From: Clostridiales bacterium
GTDB taxonomy: Bacteria > Bacillota > Clostridia > Lachnospirales > Cellulosilyticaceae
DNA length: 64,000 nucleotides
Direction of reading: 5' to 3'
Assembly (NCBI GenBank): GCA_019418225.1
Contig: DYCF01000014.1
Location: 38,296-102,295, forward strand
The notes under the pieces are model-generated. The model saw nothing but the letters and a program-made list of their open reading frames with translations. It did not search any database and had not been told where the DNA came from. Positions 44,226 to 53,717 of this stretch are shown piece after piece (position 1 is the stretch's first letter; every line of letters starts with the position of its first letter). A program made the translations under genes and the position numbers.

Positions 44226-46634
44226 ATGAACGCAAAAACACTCTATAAATTAGAATTTCATAAAGTACTTGAACTTGTAAAATCGCAAGCAGTGACAGAA
44301 GGTGGAAAGCATTTAGTAAGTCAAATGCTACCTTCTTCTGAACTTGAAATTGTTAAGAAGCTTCAAGATGAAACTGCTCAGGCTATGATGATGAGTATCA
44401 AGCAAGGAAAGCTACCACTTGCAAGTCTCCATGAGATGAAACCTATTTTAAAAAGAGTTGAAATGGGGGCAATACTTGGTAGTGGAGAACTTTTAGCAGT
44501 CAGAGATACTATGCGTATGACAAGACAGGCTAAAAATTATTATCAGGATGCAACAGCAACAGGGCAAACATATGAGGTGCTAGGTGAATATTTTGAAACA
44601 TTAACACCTTATGCAATTATAGAACGAGAAATTAGTCGTTGTATTTTGGCGCCGGATCAATTTGCAGATAATGCAACACCAGAGTTATATCAAATTCGTC
44701 GTCAAATCAAAAATTTAAGTGTAAAGATTAAAGAAGTACTTCAAAACATAATTCATTCCAGTCATTATCAAGATATGATTCAGGACCCTGTTATTACAGT
44801 GCGTCGCGACCGTTATTGTATTCCCGTTAAAGTAGAATACAAGGGGCAATTTAAAGGGATTGTACATGATCAATCTGCTACAGGAGCAACTGTATTTATT
44901 GAGCCAATGACAGTTGTAGATTTAGGCAATGAAATTAAAAGCTTAGAAGGTAAAGAGCAAGAAGAAATTGAAAAATTACTAATTGATTTAACGAATCAAA
45001 TTGCACCAATTACATTGGAGATGAGTGTAAATTACGATTACTTAATTAAGTTGGATGCAATTTTTGCACGTAGTGAATTTTCACTGAAGTATGATTGTCG
45101 TCAACCTAAGTTAAATAATAAAGGGTATATAAATCTTAAGAAGGCAAGACATCCACTTCTAAATAAAGAAACAGTTGTACCTATTGATGTTTATGTAGGT
45201 AAGGAATTTACAAGTTTACTTATTACAGGACCTAACACAGGTGGTAAAACAGTTACCTTAAAAACAATTGGGTTATTTACACTGATGGCAGCTATTGGAC
45301 TTCAAATTCCAGCAGCTGAAGAAAGTGAAATTGCTGTTTTTGAAGGGATATATGCAGATTTGGGAGATGAACAAAGCATCGAGCAAAGCTTAAGTACATT
45401 TTCATCACATATGACAAATATCGTAGAGATTTTAAGAGATATGAGCTTAAATTCGCTTGTGTTATTAGATGAGGTAGGTTCTGGAACAGACCCTATTGAA
45501 GGTGCTGCGCTTGCAATGTCTATTTTAGAGCATCTTCGTAAACAGCAAATTCGTACAGTAGCAACAACTCACTATAGTGAGTTAAAGCTTTATGCGCTTT
45601 CAACAGATGGCGTAGAAAATGCTAGTGCAGAATTTAATGTAGAAACATTAAGTCCAACTTATAAATTATTAATTGGTGTACCAGGTAAAAGTAATGCTTT
45701 TGCTATCTCAACAAAATTAGGACTTCCTGCACATCTTATTGATGATGCCAAAACATTCCTTCAAAAAGAAAATGTAAAAATGGAAGACATTTTAGTAGAT
45801 CTTGAGCAAAGTAAACGTATGGCTGAGATTGAAAGTGAACGTGCAAGAGCTTATCGTAATGAAGCGGAACGTTTAAAAGAGGAAATTCAAAATGAACGCA
45901 AGAAGATTGATAAGGCAAAGAAGAAAATTCTAGAGCGGGCTGAATTAAAAGCCAAAGAAATGCTTAAGGCAGCTGAGATGGAAGCCGATCAAACACTTAA
46001 AGAAGTACGTGCAGCAGCTAGAGATGCGAAGGTAATGATTGATGAACGTAGCCTTCAAGAAGCTAAACAAAAGATGACTTCTACAGTAGAAGGTCAAAAG
46101 AAACGTATGAGCAAAATAACAGGTAGTCATCGTAATGCACCTAAAAAACTGACAAGTGTAGAAGTAGGTGAAGAGGTAATGGTAGCCTCTCTTATGCAAA
46201 AAGGTATCGTTACAAAAGCGGTTGATAGTAGTGGCAAGGTAGAGGTACGCATGGGGATTATGCCAATGAAGGTTAACTTAAGTGATTTAATTCGCGTAGA
46301 AGAAACTAATGCTAATGAAGCACCTAAGAAAAAAGTTCGTGGTAAATCCAATACAAGTGGGGTAAGCTATGGTATAAGTAAAACAAGTACCATTTCTACA
46401 GAAGTAGACGTACGTGGTATGATGGTAGATGAAGCAAATCCTATAGTAGATAAATATTTAGATGATGCTTATTTATCTGGTTTAAAACAAGTAACAATTA
46501 TTCATGGCAAAGGAACAGGGGCCCTTCGTGCAGGAATTACGCAAATGCTACGTCGTCACCCACATGTAGCATCACAAAGACCTGGTACTTTTGGTGAAGG
46601 GGAAATGGGTGTAACAGTTGTCACATTAAAATAA
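44226..46634 (+). CDS. mutS2: MutS2 (endonuclease / ribosome-collision factor)
   Basis: An 802-residue protein from the ATG at 44226, which has AAGAGG upstream; the earlier ATG at 44178 adds 16 residues with no ribosome-binding site. The order is core/clamp region, ABC ATPase with Walker A GPNTGGKT (335-342) and Walker B LVLLDEVGSGTDP, a long coiled coil (about 520-630), and a C-terminal Smr nuclease domain (STEVDVRGMMVDEA, IIHGKGTGALR). Mismatch-recognition domain I of MutS is missing, as expected. MutS2 limits recombination and splits collided ribosomes in related Firmicutes. Confidence 0.95.
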   Translation: MNAKTLYKLEFHKVLELVKSQAVTEGGKHLVSQMLPSSELEIVKKLQDETAQAMMMSIKQGKLPLASLHEMKPILKRVEMGAILGSGELLAVRDTMRMTRQAKNYYQDATATGQTYEVLGEYFETLTPYAIIEREISRCILAPDQFADNATPELYQIRRQIKNLSVKIKEVLQNIIHSSHYQDMIQDPVITVRRDRYCIPVKVEYKGQFKGIVHDQSATGATVFIEPMTVVDLGNEIKSLEGKEQEEIEKLLIDLTNQIAPITLEMSVNYDYLIKLDAIFARSEFSLKYDCRQPKLNNKGYINLKKARHPLLNKETVVPIDVYVGKEFTSLLITGPNTGGKTVTLKTIGLFTLMAAIGLQIPAAEESEIAVFEGIYADLGDEQSIEQSLSTFSSHMTNIVEILRDMSLNSLVLLDEVGSGTDPIEGAALAMSILEHLRKQQIRTVATTHYSELKLYALSTDGVENASAEFNVETLSPTYKLLIGVPGKSNAFAISTKLGLPAHLIDDAKTFLQKENVKMEDILVDLEQSKRMAEIESERARAYRNEAERLKEEIQNERKKIDKAKKKILERAELKAKEMLKAAEMEADQTLKEVRAAARDAKVMIDERSLQEAKQKMTSTVEGQKKRMSKITGSHRNAPKKLTSVEVGEEVMVASLMQKGIVTKAVDSSGKVEVRMGIMPMKVNLSDLIRVEETNANEAPKKKVRGKSNTSGVSYGISKTSTISTEVDVRGMMVDEANPIVDKYLDDAYLSGLKQVTIIHGKGTGALRAGITQMLRRHPHVASQRPGTFGEGEMGVTVVTLK

Positions 46635-46736
46635 GAATGTAATGATAAAATGATAAAGTTGATATGAGTAGGACATGAAAAAGATATATTAAATGGCAGA
46701 AAGAATCAAAGAAATAAAGAAGAGAGAGGAATAGAT

Positions 46737-47417
46737 ATGCTTAAGATACTGATAATAGATGATGACACCAACATTTCCGAACTTATTTCCTTATATTTAA
46801 ATAAGGAAGGTTATCAAACAAAGGAGGTTCATAGCGGACGTGCAGCCCTTGTAGCATTTGAAGAATATGGACCAGATTTGGTTCTTTTGGATGTCATGTT
46901 ACCAGAAATTGATGGTTATGATGTATGTAAAGAAATTAGAAAGAAAAGCCGTACGCCGATTATTATGCTGACAGCTAAGGGCGAAGTATTTGATAAAGTT
47001 TTAGGGTTAGAATTAGGGGCAGATGATTACATGGTAAAACCATTTGATCCTAAAGAGCTCATGGCAAGGGTAAAGGCTGTGCTGAGACGTAATATCATGC
47101 CAGTAGAAACGATTGAAACCAAAAATCGTATTGTACTTGATAATTTAATTATTGATAAAGACAATTACTCAGTAACCTATGAAGGAAGTCTTGTAGAACT
47201 TCCACCAAAGGAATTAGAGGTTTTATACTTCTTAGCAAGTCATCCCAAACAAGTATTTACAAGGGAACAACTTTTAGATAAGATTTGGGGTTATGACTTT
47301 GTGGGTGATACACGAACTGTGGATGTACACATTAAGCGATTAAGAGATAAATTTGAAGGTGATCATACATGGAGCATAAAAACCGTTTGGGGAGTAGGCT
47401 ACAAATTCGAAAAATAA
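46737..47417 (+). CDS. OmpR/PhoB-type response regulator
   Basis: A 226-residue regulator. The receiver (1-about 118) has the acidic pair DDD near residue 8-10, phospho-acceptor Asp52 in LVLLDVMLPE, and Lys101 region MVKPFDP. The C-terminal winged helix (about 130-226) has LDKIWGYDFVGDTRTVDVHIKRLRDK-type recognition sequence. It works with the sensor kinase that overlaps its 3' end by 49 bp. The downstream HtrA protease suggests a cell-envelope stress circuit. Confidence 0.95.
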   Translation: MLKILIIDDDTNISELISLYLNKEGYQTKEVHSGRAALVAFEEYGPDLVLLDVMLPEIDGYDVCKEIRKKSRTPIIMLTAKGEVFDKVLGLELGADDYMVKPFDPKELMARVKAVLRRNIMPVETIETKNRIVLDNLIIDKDNYSVTYEGSLVELPPKELEVLYFLASHPKQVFTREQLLDKIWGYDFVGDTRTVDVHIKRLRDKFEGDHTWSIKTVWGVGYKFEK

Positions 47418-48871
47418 AAGATACATTTGAATTTTCGTCTCTTTTTAGCCGTTTAGTAACAGTCTATATTAGCATTTTAACAGTCACACTTATTATATTA
47501 TTTATTACTTTTACAAATACATTTCGCTCGTATTTTGTACAGTACACTCAAGATATGATGATTAAACAAGCACAAAGCTTAGCAGAAGAGTACTATAAGC
47601 TTGGACATTTTAGTAACTATCGTGAAGAAGGTGTGGAGAAAATCTTTTATCGTATTGAGGTAATGGAAAGTTATATGCAAGCAACCTCTTGGCTTGTTAG
47701 ACAAGACGGGACGGTTCTTGCACTTTCAGATAAGGGCGTTGTACCTATTGATTATCAAAATATACTTAATAGACAAGATATTGAAAAAGTATTTGAAGGT
47801 AATATTGTGCGTATTGAAAATGGTTTTAAGGAATACTTTTCAACACCGGTTTTAACAGTTGGTTATCCGATTGAAATAAGGGAAGAAATTTATTTTGCTT
47901 TATTTATTCACACACCTATGCCAGTTATTTTAGAAACAATTGATGAGGTACGTAATATTATTTTACAAGTAGTTGGTCTTATCGGAAGCTTTTTATTTGT
48001 ATGGATTTATTTTATTTCTAAGCAAATGACGCGGCCACTAAAGGAAATGAATGCAGTGGCTAAGACTATTGCTAGTGGTCAATTTGATAAGCGCATAGAA
48101 ATTAGAGGGAAAGATGAAATTGCTGAGCTAGGAATGTCATTTAATAATATGGCACAAGAACTTGATAAGATAGAGGAAAATAGGAATAGTTTTATTGCAA
48201 ATATATCTCATGATTTACGTTCACCACTTACGTCAATACAAGGCTTTGTGACGGCAATATTAGATGGAACGATTCCGCCAGAAAACCAAGAAAAATATTT
48301 GAAAATTGTACTTAATGAGTCAAAGCGTATGATTAATATGACTAATAAAATTCTGGATTTAAGTAAGTTAGAAGAAGGTCGTGTGCCAATTGAAAAGGTA
48401 CCTATTAATATTAATAGGATGATTGAGACTGTGGCACTTACTTTAGAAAATCGTGCAAAAGAAAAAGATGTCCAGGTAAAGATTGAATTAGATACGAAAT
48501 GCAATTATATATTAGGTGACATGGATGGGATTAGCCGTGTTTTACAAAATTTATTAGATAATGCTTTAAAGTTTGTAAATGAACATGGTGAAATTAAGAT
48601 TATTACAACGAGTTATCGTAATAAGGTATGGGTAGGTATTTGCAATAGTGGACCAGCTATTCCAAGGGAACAACAGAAGATGATTTGGGATCGTTTTTAT
48701 AAAGGGGACCGCTCGAGAGGTCAAGATAAGAGAGGTGTAGGTTTAGGTCTTGTCATTGTTAAAGAAATTTTAAAGCAACATGGTGAGATGGTTGGAGTAC
48801 GTTCCGAACCGGGAGAAATGGTTACGTTTTATTTTTCTTTAACACCACAAAAAGAAAGTTATGAAAATTAA
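47369..48871 (+). CDS. Membrane sensor histidine kinase
   Basis: A 500-residue kinase. It has a cytoplasmic N-terminus, a first membrane helix (about 33-54), an extracellular sensor domain (about 55-185), a second membrane helix (about 193-215), a HAMP domain, a HisKA domain with His281 (NISHDLRSPLTS), and a HATPase domain (NLLDNALKF, GVGLGLVIVKE). The ATG lies 49 bp inside the regulator gene, an unusually large overlap but the only ATG before the first helix. It phosphorylates the cognate regulator upstream. Confidence 0.93.
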   Translation: MEHKNRLGSRLQIRKIKDTFEFSSLFSRLVTVYISILTVTLIILFITFTNTFRSYFVQYTQDMMIKQAQSLAEEYYKLGHFSNYREEGVEKIFYRIEVMESYMQATSWLVRQDGTVLALSDKGVVPIDYQNILNRQDIEKVFEGNIVRIENGFKEYFSTPVLTVGYPIEIREEIYFALFIHTPMPVILETIDEVRNIILQVVGLIGSFLFVWIYFISKQMTRPLKEMNAVAKTIASGQFDKRIEIRGKDEIAELGMSFNNMAQELDKIEENRNSFIANISHDLRSPLTSIQGFVTAILDGTIPPENQEKYLKIVLNESKRMINMTNKILDLSKLEEGRVPIEKVPININRMIETVALTLENRAKEKDVQVKIELDTKCNYILGDMDGISRVLQNLLDNALKFVNEHGEIKIITTSYRNKVWVGICNSGPAIPREQQKMIWDRFYKGDRSRGQDKRGVGLGLVIVKEILKQHGEMVGVRSEPGEMVTFYFSLTPQKESYEN

Positions 48872-48933
48872 CAAAAACTTCATAATTCGGCATTATACTG
48901 ACCGAGAAGACAAGTTAAAGGGAGGAATACTTT

Positions 48934-50277
48934 ATGAATGAGTCAAATGATTTTAATCAAAATGAGGAAAGCGTAAAGGAAGCTAATAATTTAAATTCAA
49001 GTGAGAATGAACATATTGAAATGACATATAATCCTGAAATCACTAAGGAGAACACGGAAGAGTTCGTGACTCCCTTCCCTAACAATGAAACCCAATCAAA
49101 TAAAAAATCCACTTGGCCTAAGTTTGTGGCAGGTGTTGTAATAGGTAGTTTAGTAGGTGGTACTGCAATAGGTTCTAGCTTTGCACTTATAAGCTCAAAA
49201 TTAGGTAACAACAATGGAAGTGGCCTTGTTGTACAGCAAGCTGTGACAGGCAATGGTACAGATGGCATCGTACAGCCTGTTGCACTTAATAATAATATTA
49301 CAGATATTGCTAATAATGTAGGGCCAAGTGTTGTGTCTATTTATAATACAAAGGTTGTTTCCACTTTTTTAGGAGATTATGACCAGTCTGGTTTAGGTTC
49401 AGGTGTAATTTTCAAAGAGGATAATGAAAAAGTATATATGGTAACAAACTGCCATGTTGTAGAAGGTGCGACAAGTTTAGCTGTTAACTTTCTTGGCAAT
49501 ACAAAAGTAGAAGGAGAACTTATTGGACAAGATGCAACAACTGATTTAGCTGTTGTTGCTGTACGTAAGGAAAATCTAGATGCGGATACATTAAGTGGTA
49601 TTCGTATAGCTACACTTGGTGACAGTGATCAGGTTCAAGTTGGACAACTGGCAGTAGCTATTGGTACCCCTATGGAAGCGGCTTTTAATAATACAGTAAC
49701 AGTAGGTGTTATTAGTGCGATTAATCGTGAAGTCCAAGTAGATGCTTCTCGTACGATGACATTGTTACAAACAGACGCTGCTATTAATCCTGGGAATAGT
49801 GGTGGGGCTTTAGTTGGACCTACTGGAGAAGTAATTGGTATTAACACCGTTAAATTGGTAGATAGTAGTGTAGAAGGTATGGGATTTGCTATTCCTATTA
49901 ATTCTGTAAAGCCAGTTATTGAAGAAATACTTGAGAATGGTACAATTGAAAGACCAAGCTTAGGAATTATGGGAAGCAATGTAAGTAGTGATGCTTCAAA
50001 TATGTATGAGTTACCAATTGGTATTTATGTGGCACAAGTTACACCAGGTGGTAGTGCAGATATAGGTGGTATTGAGGCCGGTGATATTTTATTTGAGTTT
50101 GATGGGACACAAATTACAGATATGAACCAACTAAAATCACTAATTGCAAATAAACGTGTAGGTGATAAAGTAGAAGTGAAGGTTGTACGTAATAAAGAAA
50201 AGAAAGTTTTAAATATTACACTTAAGGCGACAAGAGTGACGACAACAACGAACTCTAATCCTACCAGTTTATATTAA
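48934..50277 (+). CDS. HtrA/DegP-like membrane-anchored serine protease
   Basis: A 447-residue protease. An acidic cytoplasmic N-terminus of about 65 residues is followed by one membrane anchor (about 66-88), a trypsin-like domain with His174, Asp204 and Ser289 (GNSGGAL), and a C-terminal PDZ domain (about 345-430). It degrades or refolds misfolded envelope proteins on the outer side of the membrane. It follows the two-component system by 62 bp with an AGGGAGG site and may be its target. Confidence 0.94.
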   Translation: MNESNDFNQNEESVKEANNLNSSENEHIEMTYNPEITKENTEEFVTPFPNNETQSNKKSTWPKFVAGVVIGSLVGGTAIGSSFALISSKLGNNNGSGLVVQQAVTGNGTDGIVQPVALNNNITDIANNVGPSVVSIYNTKVVSTFLGDYDQSGLGSGVIFKEDNEKVYMVTNCHVVEGATSLAVNFLGNTKVEGELIGQDATTDLAVVAVRKENLDADTLSGIRIATLGDSDQVQVGQLAVAIGTPMEAAFNNTVTVGVISAINREVQVDASRTMTLLQTDAAINPGNSGGALVGPTGEVIGINTVKLVDSSVEGMGFAIPINSVKPVIEEILENGTIERPSLGIMGSNVSSDASNMYELPIGIYVAQVTPGGSADIGGIEAGDILFEFDGTQITDMNQLKSLIANKRVGDKVEVKVVRNKEKKVLNITLKATRVTTTTNSNPTSLY

Positions 50278-50288
50278 TTAATGTCTAT

Positions 50289-50330
50289 AAGAGCTGCTTT
50301 GCTAAGTAATTTAGCTTTGGAGCTCTTTTT
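50289..50330 (+). terminator. Terminator after the HtrA gene
   Basis: AAGAGCT (50289-50295) pairs with AGCTCTT (50321-50327); inner GCTAA/TTAGC extends the stem; T-run follows. Confidence 0.82.
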
Positions 50331-50393
50331 ACATTGAAATTATAGGTTAGATTTGGTACTATTACTTGTAGAAGCAAATAGGGAGAGATCAAT

Positions 50394-51329
50394 ATGATGA
50401 CAATTAGTGCATTAAAACCTCAAGAGACAATTAAAGGCACATATTTATGTAAGTATAAACAAATATTAAAAAATAAAAATGGAAAAGACTATTGCACTGT
50501 ACGCTTTCAAGATTGTACAGGAACAGTAGATGGTAAGATTTGGTCACTGCATAGTGGTATTATGCCATTTGAAGTAGATGATGTGGTAGAAGTTGAGGGT
50601 GAAGTGATTTTATATCAAGAAAATCTGCAACTCAATGTAAATAGTATAAAGAAAGCAGAAGAAGGAACATATAACTTAAAAGATTATTTGCCACATACAA
50701 AAAAAGATGTGGATATCTTAGAAAGTGAATTACTAGGTATTATAGATCAAGTTCAAGATATGTATATTAAAAAGCTTTTAGAAAGTATATTTTGTGAAGA
50801 AAGTATTTACGAGCGCTTTATAAATCATAGTGCAGCTAAAAGTGTTCATCATGCCTATTTGAGTGGTTTATTAGAGCATACAGTAACTGTGACTAAAATA
50901 GGTATGCATATGGCAGATTTATATGAAGGTGTAAAGAAAGACTTTGTCATTGCAGGTTGTTTACTTCATGATATTGGCAAGCTTTATGAATTAACACCAT
51001 TTCCTAAAAATGATTATTCAGATGAAGGACAGCTCATAGGACATTTAGTTATCGGTGCAGAAATTATTCATGATAAGGCAAGGGAAATATCTGATTTTCC
51101 CAAAGAAACAGAAATGCTCTTAAAACATATTGTGATTGCCCATCATGGAGAATATGAATATGCATCACCTAAACGTCCAAAATGTATTGAGGCTATGATT
51201 GTGCATTTAGCAGACTACTCAGACTCTAAGCTCAAGATGTTAGAAGAAATGCTACAGGCAGCACCAATAGATGAGTGTTATATTGGGTATAATAAAATAT
51301 TAGGTAGAAATATTCGTCAAATCAAATGA
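50394..51329 (+). CDS. YhaM-like 3'-5' exoribonuclease (OB fold plus HD domain)
   Basis: A 311-residue protein. The N-terminal OB-fold (about 15-85, GKDYCTVRFQDCTGTVDGKIW) binds nucleic acid. The HD domain (about 155-285) has VHHAYLSGLLEHT, LLHDIGK and AHHGEYEYASPKRP, the metal-binding residues of YhaM/CBF1. It degrades RNA and perhaps DNA from the 3' end in the cytoplasm. Two adjacent ATGs could serve as start. Its stop overlaps the start of the next gene by 4 bp (ATGA), linking it to the nuclease-like pair downstream. Confidence 0.9.
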   Translation: MMTISALKPQETIKGTYLCKYKQILKNKNGKDYCTVRFQDCTGTVDGKIWSLHSGIMPFEVDDVVEVEGEVILYQENLQLNVNSIKKAEEGTYNLKDYLPHTKKDVDILESELLGIIDQVQDMYIKKLLESIFCEESIYERFINHSAAKSVHHAYLSGLLEHTVTVTKIGMHMADLYEGVKKDFVIAGCLLHDIGKLYELTPFPKNDYSDEGQLIGHLVIGAEIIHDKAREISDFPKETEMLLKHIVIAHHGEYEYASPKRPKCIEAMIVHLADYSDSKLKMLEEMLQAAPIDECYIGYNKILGRNIRQIK

Positions 51330-51637
51330 TGAAGAATAAAAATTCTAAGAATCAAGGACCTAAAAATGCGAGTCTAAAAATATCTGCCAATGAGATTAAT
51401 CGCTTTGTATATTGCCCTTATCAGTGGTATTATAGTCGTTATTATGGTCAAAAGGATTTGAAGGAAAGATATAAAGCACTCAAAGATAAAAATAGTCAAT
51501 TAGAGAGTAATTTCAAAAAAGGCTTACGTTTTCATAAGAATTACTACTTAAGTTATCGTTTTCAAAAATGCATACGTTGGATTATCGCACTAACGGCTCT
51601 TGGGTTTATGATTTGGGTGGTGATAAAATGTCGTTAG
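51326..51637 (+). CDS. Cas4-like nuclease, N-terminal part, membrane-anchored
   Basis: A 103-residue protein. The segment SANEINRFVYCPYQWYYSRYYG has the N-terminal layout of Cas4/RecB-like PD-(D/E)XK nucleases, with Cys30 as the first Fe-S ligand. A Lys-rich helix follows and then one membrane segment at the very end (about 82-101, WIIALTALGFMIWVVI). The catalytic half is encoded by the next frame, which starts 10 bp before this stop. It overlaps the yhaM-like gene by ATGA. It could be a true subunit or half of a gene split by a frameshift. Confidence 0.72.
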   Translation: MMKNKNSKNQGPKNASLKISANEINRFVYCPYQWYYSRYYGQKDLKERYKALKDKNSQLESNFKKGLRFHKNYYLSYRFQKCIRWIIALTALGFMIWVVIKCR

Positions 51638-52161
51638 TAGGACAAATAGTAGGAATTGGACTCATGACAAGCGTTCTGTGGATTAGTTTTCGTCCAACTA
51701 TTAAAGAAAAGCATAAGAAAGATATAGGTGTAAGAGGGGCGAGTCCTATTTATGCCGATGAAAAAGGGGCTAAGCTTTTAGTGGCACCAGAATATAATTT
51801 ACAAGGTAAGCCAGATTATATTTTTGAAACATGGTGTTTAAAACGTTATATTCCGTTAGAGATTAAAAGTGGCCGTTTAAAAGAAGATGAAGAACCACAT
51901 CCAGGGGACCTTTATCAGCTCGTGGCATATTTTTTAATTATAGAAGAGATTTATGGTAAAAGACCGCCTTATGGGAAATTAGTGTATGCCAATAAAACAT
52001 TTACCATAAGGAATACGGCAAGACTAAGACGTGAACTTAAAGAGATTTTAAAGCAGATGCGTGGTATGCTAACGGGAGAATCTATGCCCTTAGCAGAGCC
52101 TAATTTTATGAAATGCAAGAACTGTGTATGTCAAAGAACAGTCTGTGAATTTCAAGAATAA
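51628..52161 (+). CDS. Cas4-like PD-(D/E)XK nuclease, catalytic part, membrane-anchored
   Basis: A 177-residue protein from ATG 51628, preceded by GGTGGTGA. It opens with a membrane segment (about 2-20), then the nuclease core: Asp63 (GKPDYIFE), Glu78-x-Lys80 (PLEIKSGR) and the QxxxY motif at 97-101 (YQLVAY). The C-terminal Cys cluster (Cys163, 166, 168, 173) matches the three C-terminal Fe-S ligands of Cas4. The missing N-terminal Cys is in the preceding ORF. No other cas gene or CRISPR array is present, so this is a stand-alone chromosomal nuclease. Substrate unknown. Confidence 0.78.
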   Translation: MSLVGQIVGIGLMTSVLWISFRPTIKEKHKKDIGVRGASPIYADEKGAKLLVAPEYNLQGKPDYIFETWCLKRYIPLEIKSGRLKEDEEPHPGDLYQLVAYFLIIEEIYGKRPPYGKLVYANKTFTIRNTARLRRELKEILKQMRGMLTGESMPLAEPNFMKCKNCVCQRTVCEFQE

Positions 52162-52173
52162 GGAGGGGGGAAA

Positions 52174-52332
52174 GTGAAAGAAAAAGAAAATAAGTCAAAA
52201 AAGGGTTCAGCACTTTTAGATCATATGATCCAGCGCAATATAAGTAGTTCTATGCAGAATGTGGATGATAAAGTGATTGCACAGGCTATAAAAACCCTTT
52301 TAATGAAAGATGACAATAAATATATGAACTAG
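52174..52332 (+). CDS. Small 52-residue protein with GTG start
   Basis: A short frame between the Cas4-like pair and rlmD. A very strong AAGGAGGGGGG stretch lies 3 bp before the GTG. The peptide starts KEKENKSKKGSALLDHM, is basic at the N-terminus and then helical, and has no Cys or membrane segment. It starts 12 bp after the previous stop and ends 8 bp before the rlmD start, so it sits tightly within the operon. Not recognised. The context supports a real gene. Confidence 0.65.
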   Translation: MKEKENKSKKGSALLDHMIQRNISSSMQNVDDKVIAQAIKTLLMKDDNKYMN

Positions 52333-52340
52333 GAGTATTC

Positions 52341-53717
52341 ATGGAACAACCAATTTTAAAAAATCAGCATTATGAAATAGAAATAATAGACCTTGGGGCA
52401 CAAGGAGAAGGTATCGGAAAAATCGGTGAATTTACTGTATTTGTACCAGATGCTATTACAGGTGATAAGGTAGAAGTACGCCTTGTTAAAGTAAAAAAGA
52501 GCTATGGTTATGGCAAAATGATGAGGCTCATCACGCCATCACCATTTAGAGAAGAACCAACTTGTCCTGTGGCTACGAAATGTGGCGGATGTCAAATCCA
52601 ACATATGAAATATGAGGCACAGTTAAACTGGAAGACAAACAAAGTAAGGGCATGCCTTGAACGTATAGGTGGCTTGAAAAATATTACAGTAAAAGATACA
52701 TTGGGAATGAAAGTACCATACAACTATCGTAATAAAGCGCAATATCCTATTCGTAAGGAGGGAGATACTGTAGAGATGGGATTTTTTGCTCAAAGAAGCC
52801 ATCGCATTGTGCCATCTAATAAATGCAGTATTCAAAATCCTAAAAATGAAGAAATTATGCGTATCGTAACAGACTTCTTAAATGAAAATAACATTGCTAT
52901 ATATAATGAAGAGACACATAGGGGGCTTGTACGTCATCTAATGATTAAGACAGGTTATCATACAGGTGAAATTATGGTTTGTCTTGTGATTAATGGGCGT
53001 AAATTACCGAAATCGGAGGAATTTGTTACAGCACTTAAAAAGGTAGAAGGCATCAGTAGTATTTTACTTAACCATCAACTTGATAAAACAAATGTTATTT
53101 TAGGCTATGAGACAACACTTCTTTATGGAAAAGAATATATTATTGATAAAATAGGTGATTTAAGCTTTAAGATTTCGCCTCTTTCATTTTTCCAAGTTAA
53201 TCCACTTCAAACAGAAGTCCTTTATAAAAAGGCACTTGAGTATGCACAGTTAACAGGAGAAGAGACAGTATGGGATGCGTACTGCGGAATTGGAACGATT
53301 TCACTCTTCTTAGCACAGAAAGCAAAAAAAGTATATGGTGTAGAGATTGTACCACAAGCCATTGAAAATGCTAAAGAAAATGCTAAGCTTAATAATCTTA
53401 CGAATGTAGAGTTTTATACAGGGAAAGCAGAAGAAGTTATCCCAAGACTTTATAAAGAAGAAGGGGTTATTGCAGAGACAATTGTCGTAGACCCACCACG
53501 TAAGGGTTGTGATATGTATCTTCTAGAGACACTTAAAGTAATGGCACCGCAAAAAATTGTCTATGTTTCTTGTGATCCAGCAACACTTGCACGAGATTTA
53601 GCTTATCTAACAGAAGAAGCAGGTTATACTGTAGAAGAAGTACAACCTGTAGATATGTTTCCTCATACCACGCACGTGGAGTGTTGTGTGTCGTTAAAAA
53701 AATTAAATAGAATCTGA
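52341..53717 (+). CDS. rlmD: 23S rRNA (uracil-C5)-methyltransferase, RlmD/RumA family
   Basis: A 458-residue SAM-dependent methyltransferase. A TRAM domain (about 8-65) is followed by 4Fe-4S ligands in CPVATKCGGCQIQH, the SAM-binding core (WDAYCGIGTISLF), DPPRKGCD, and the catalytic Cys411 in VSCDPATLARD. It makes 5-methyluridine in 23S rRNA. Related proteins are often called RlmCD in Gram-positives. The last 5 codons overlap the end of a convergent recombinase gene, suggesting that the extreme C-terminus was replaced when an element inserted here. Confidence 0.93.
   Translation: MEQPILKNQHYEIEIIDLGAQGEGIGKIGEFTVFVPDAITGDKVEVRLVKVKKSYGYGKMMRLITPSPFREEPTCPVATKCGGCQIQHMKYEAQLNWKTNKVRACLERIGGLKNITVKDTLGMKVPYNYRNKAQYPIRKEGDTVEMGFFAQRSHRIVPSNKCSIQNPKNEEIMRIVTDFLNENNIAIYNEETHRGLVRHLMIKTGYHTGEIMVCLVINGRKLPKSEEFVTALKKVEGISSILLNHQLDKTNVILGYETTLLYGKEYIIDKIGDLSFKISPLSFFQVNPLQTEVLYKKALEYAQLTGEETVWDAYCGIGTISLFLAQKAKKVYGVEIVPQAIENAKENAKLNNLTNVEFYTGKAEEVIPRLYKEEGVIAETIVVDPPRKGCDMYLLETLKVMAPQKIVYVSCDPATLARDLAYLTEEAGYTVEEVQPVDMFPHTTHVECCVSLKKLNRI

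Noticed and set aside
49635..49979. 114-residue minus-strand frame inside the HtrA gene
   Set aside because: Antisense shadow of the protease domain, no start signals.
51326..52161. CRISPR-Cas locus, because of Cas4-like motifs
   Set aside because: No repeat-spacer array and no cas1, cas2 or effector gene occur in the window. The genes sit in a housekeeping operon.
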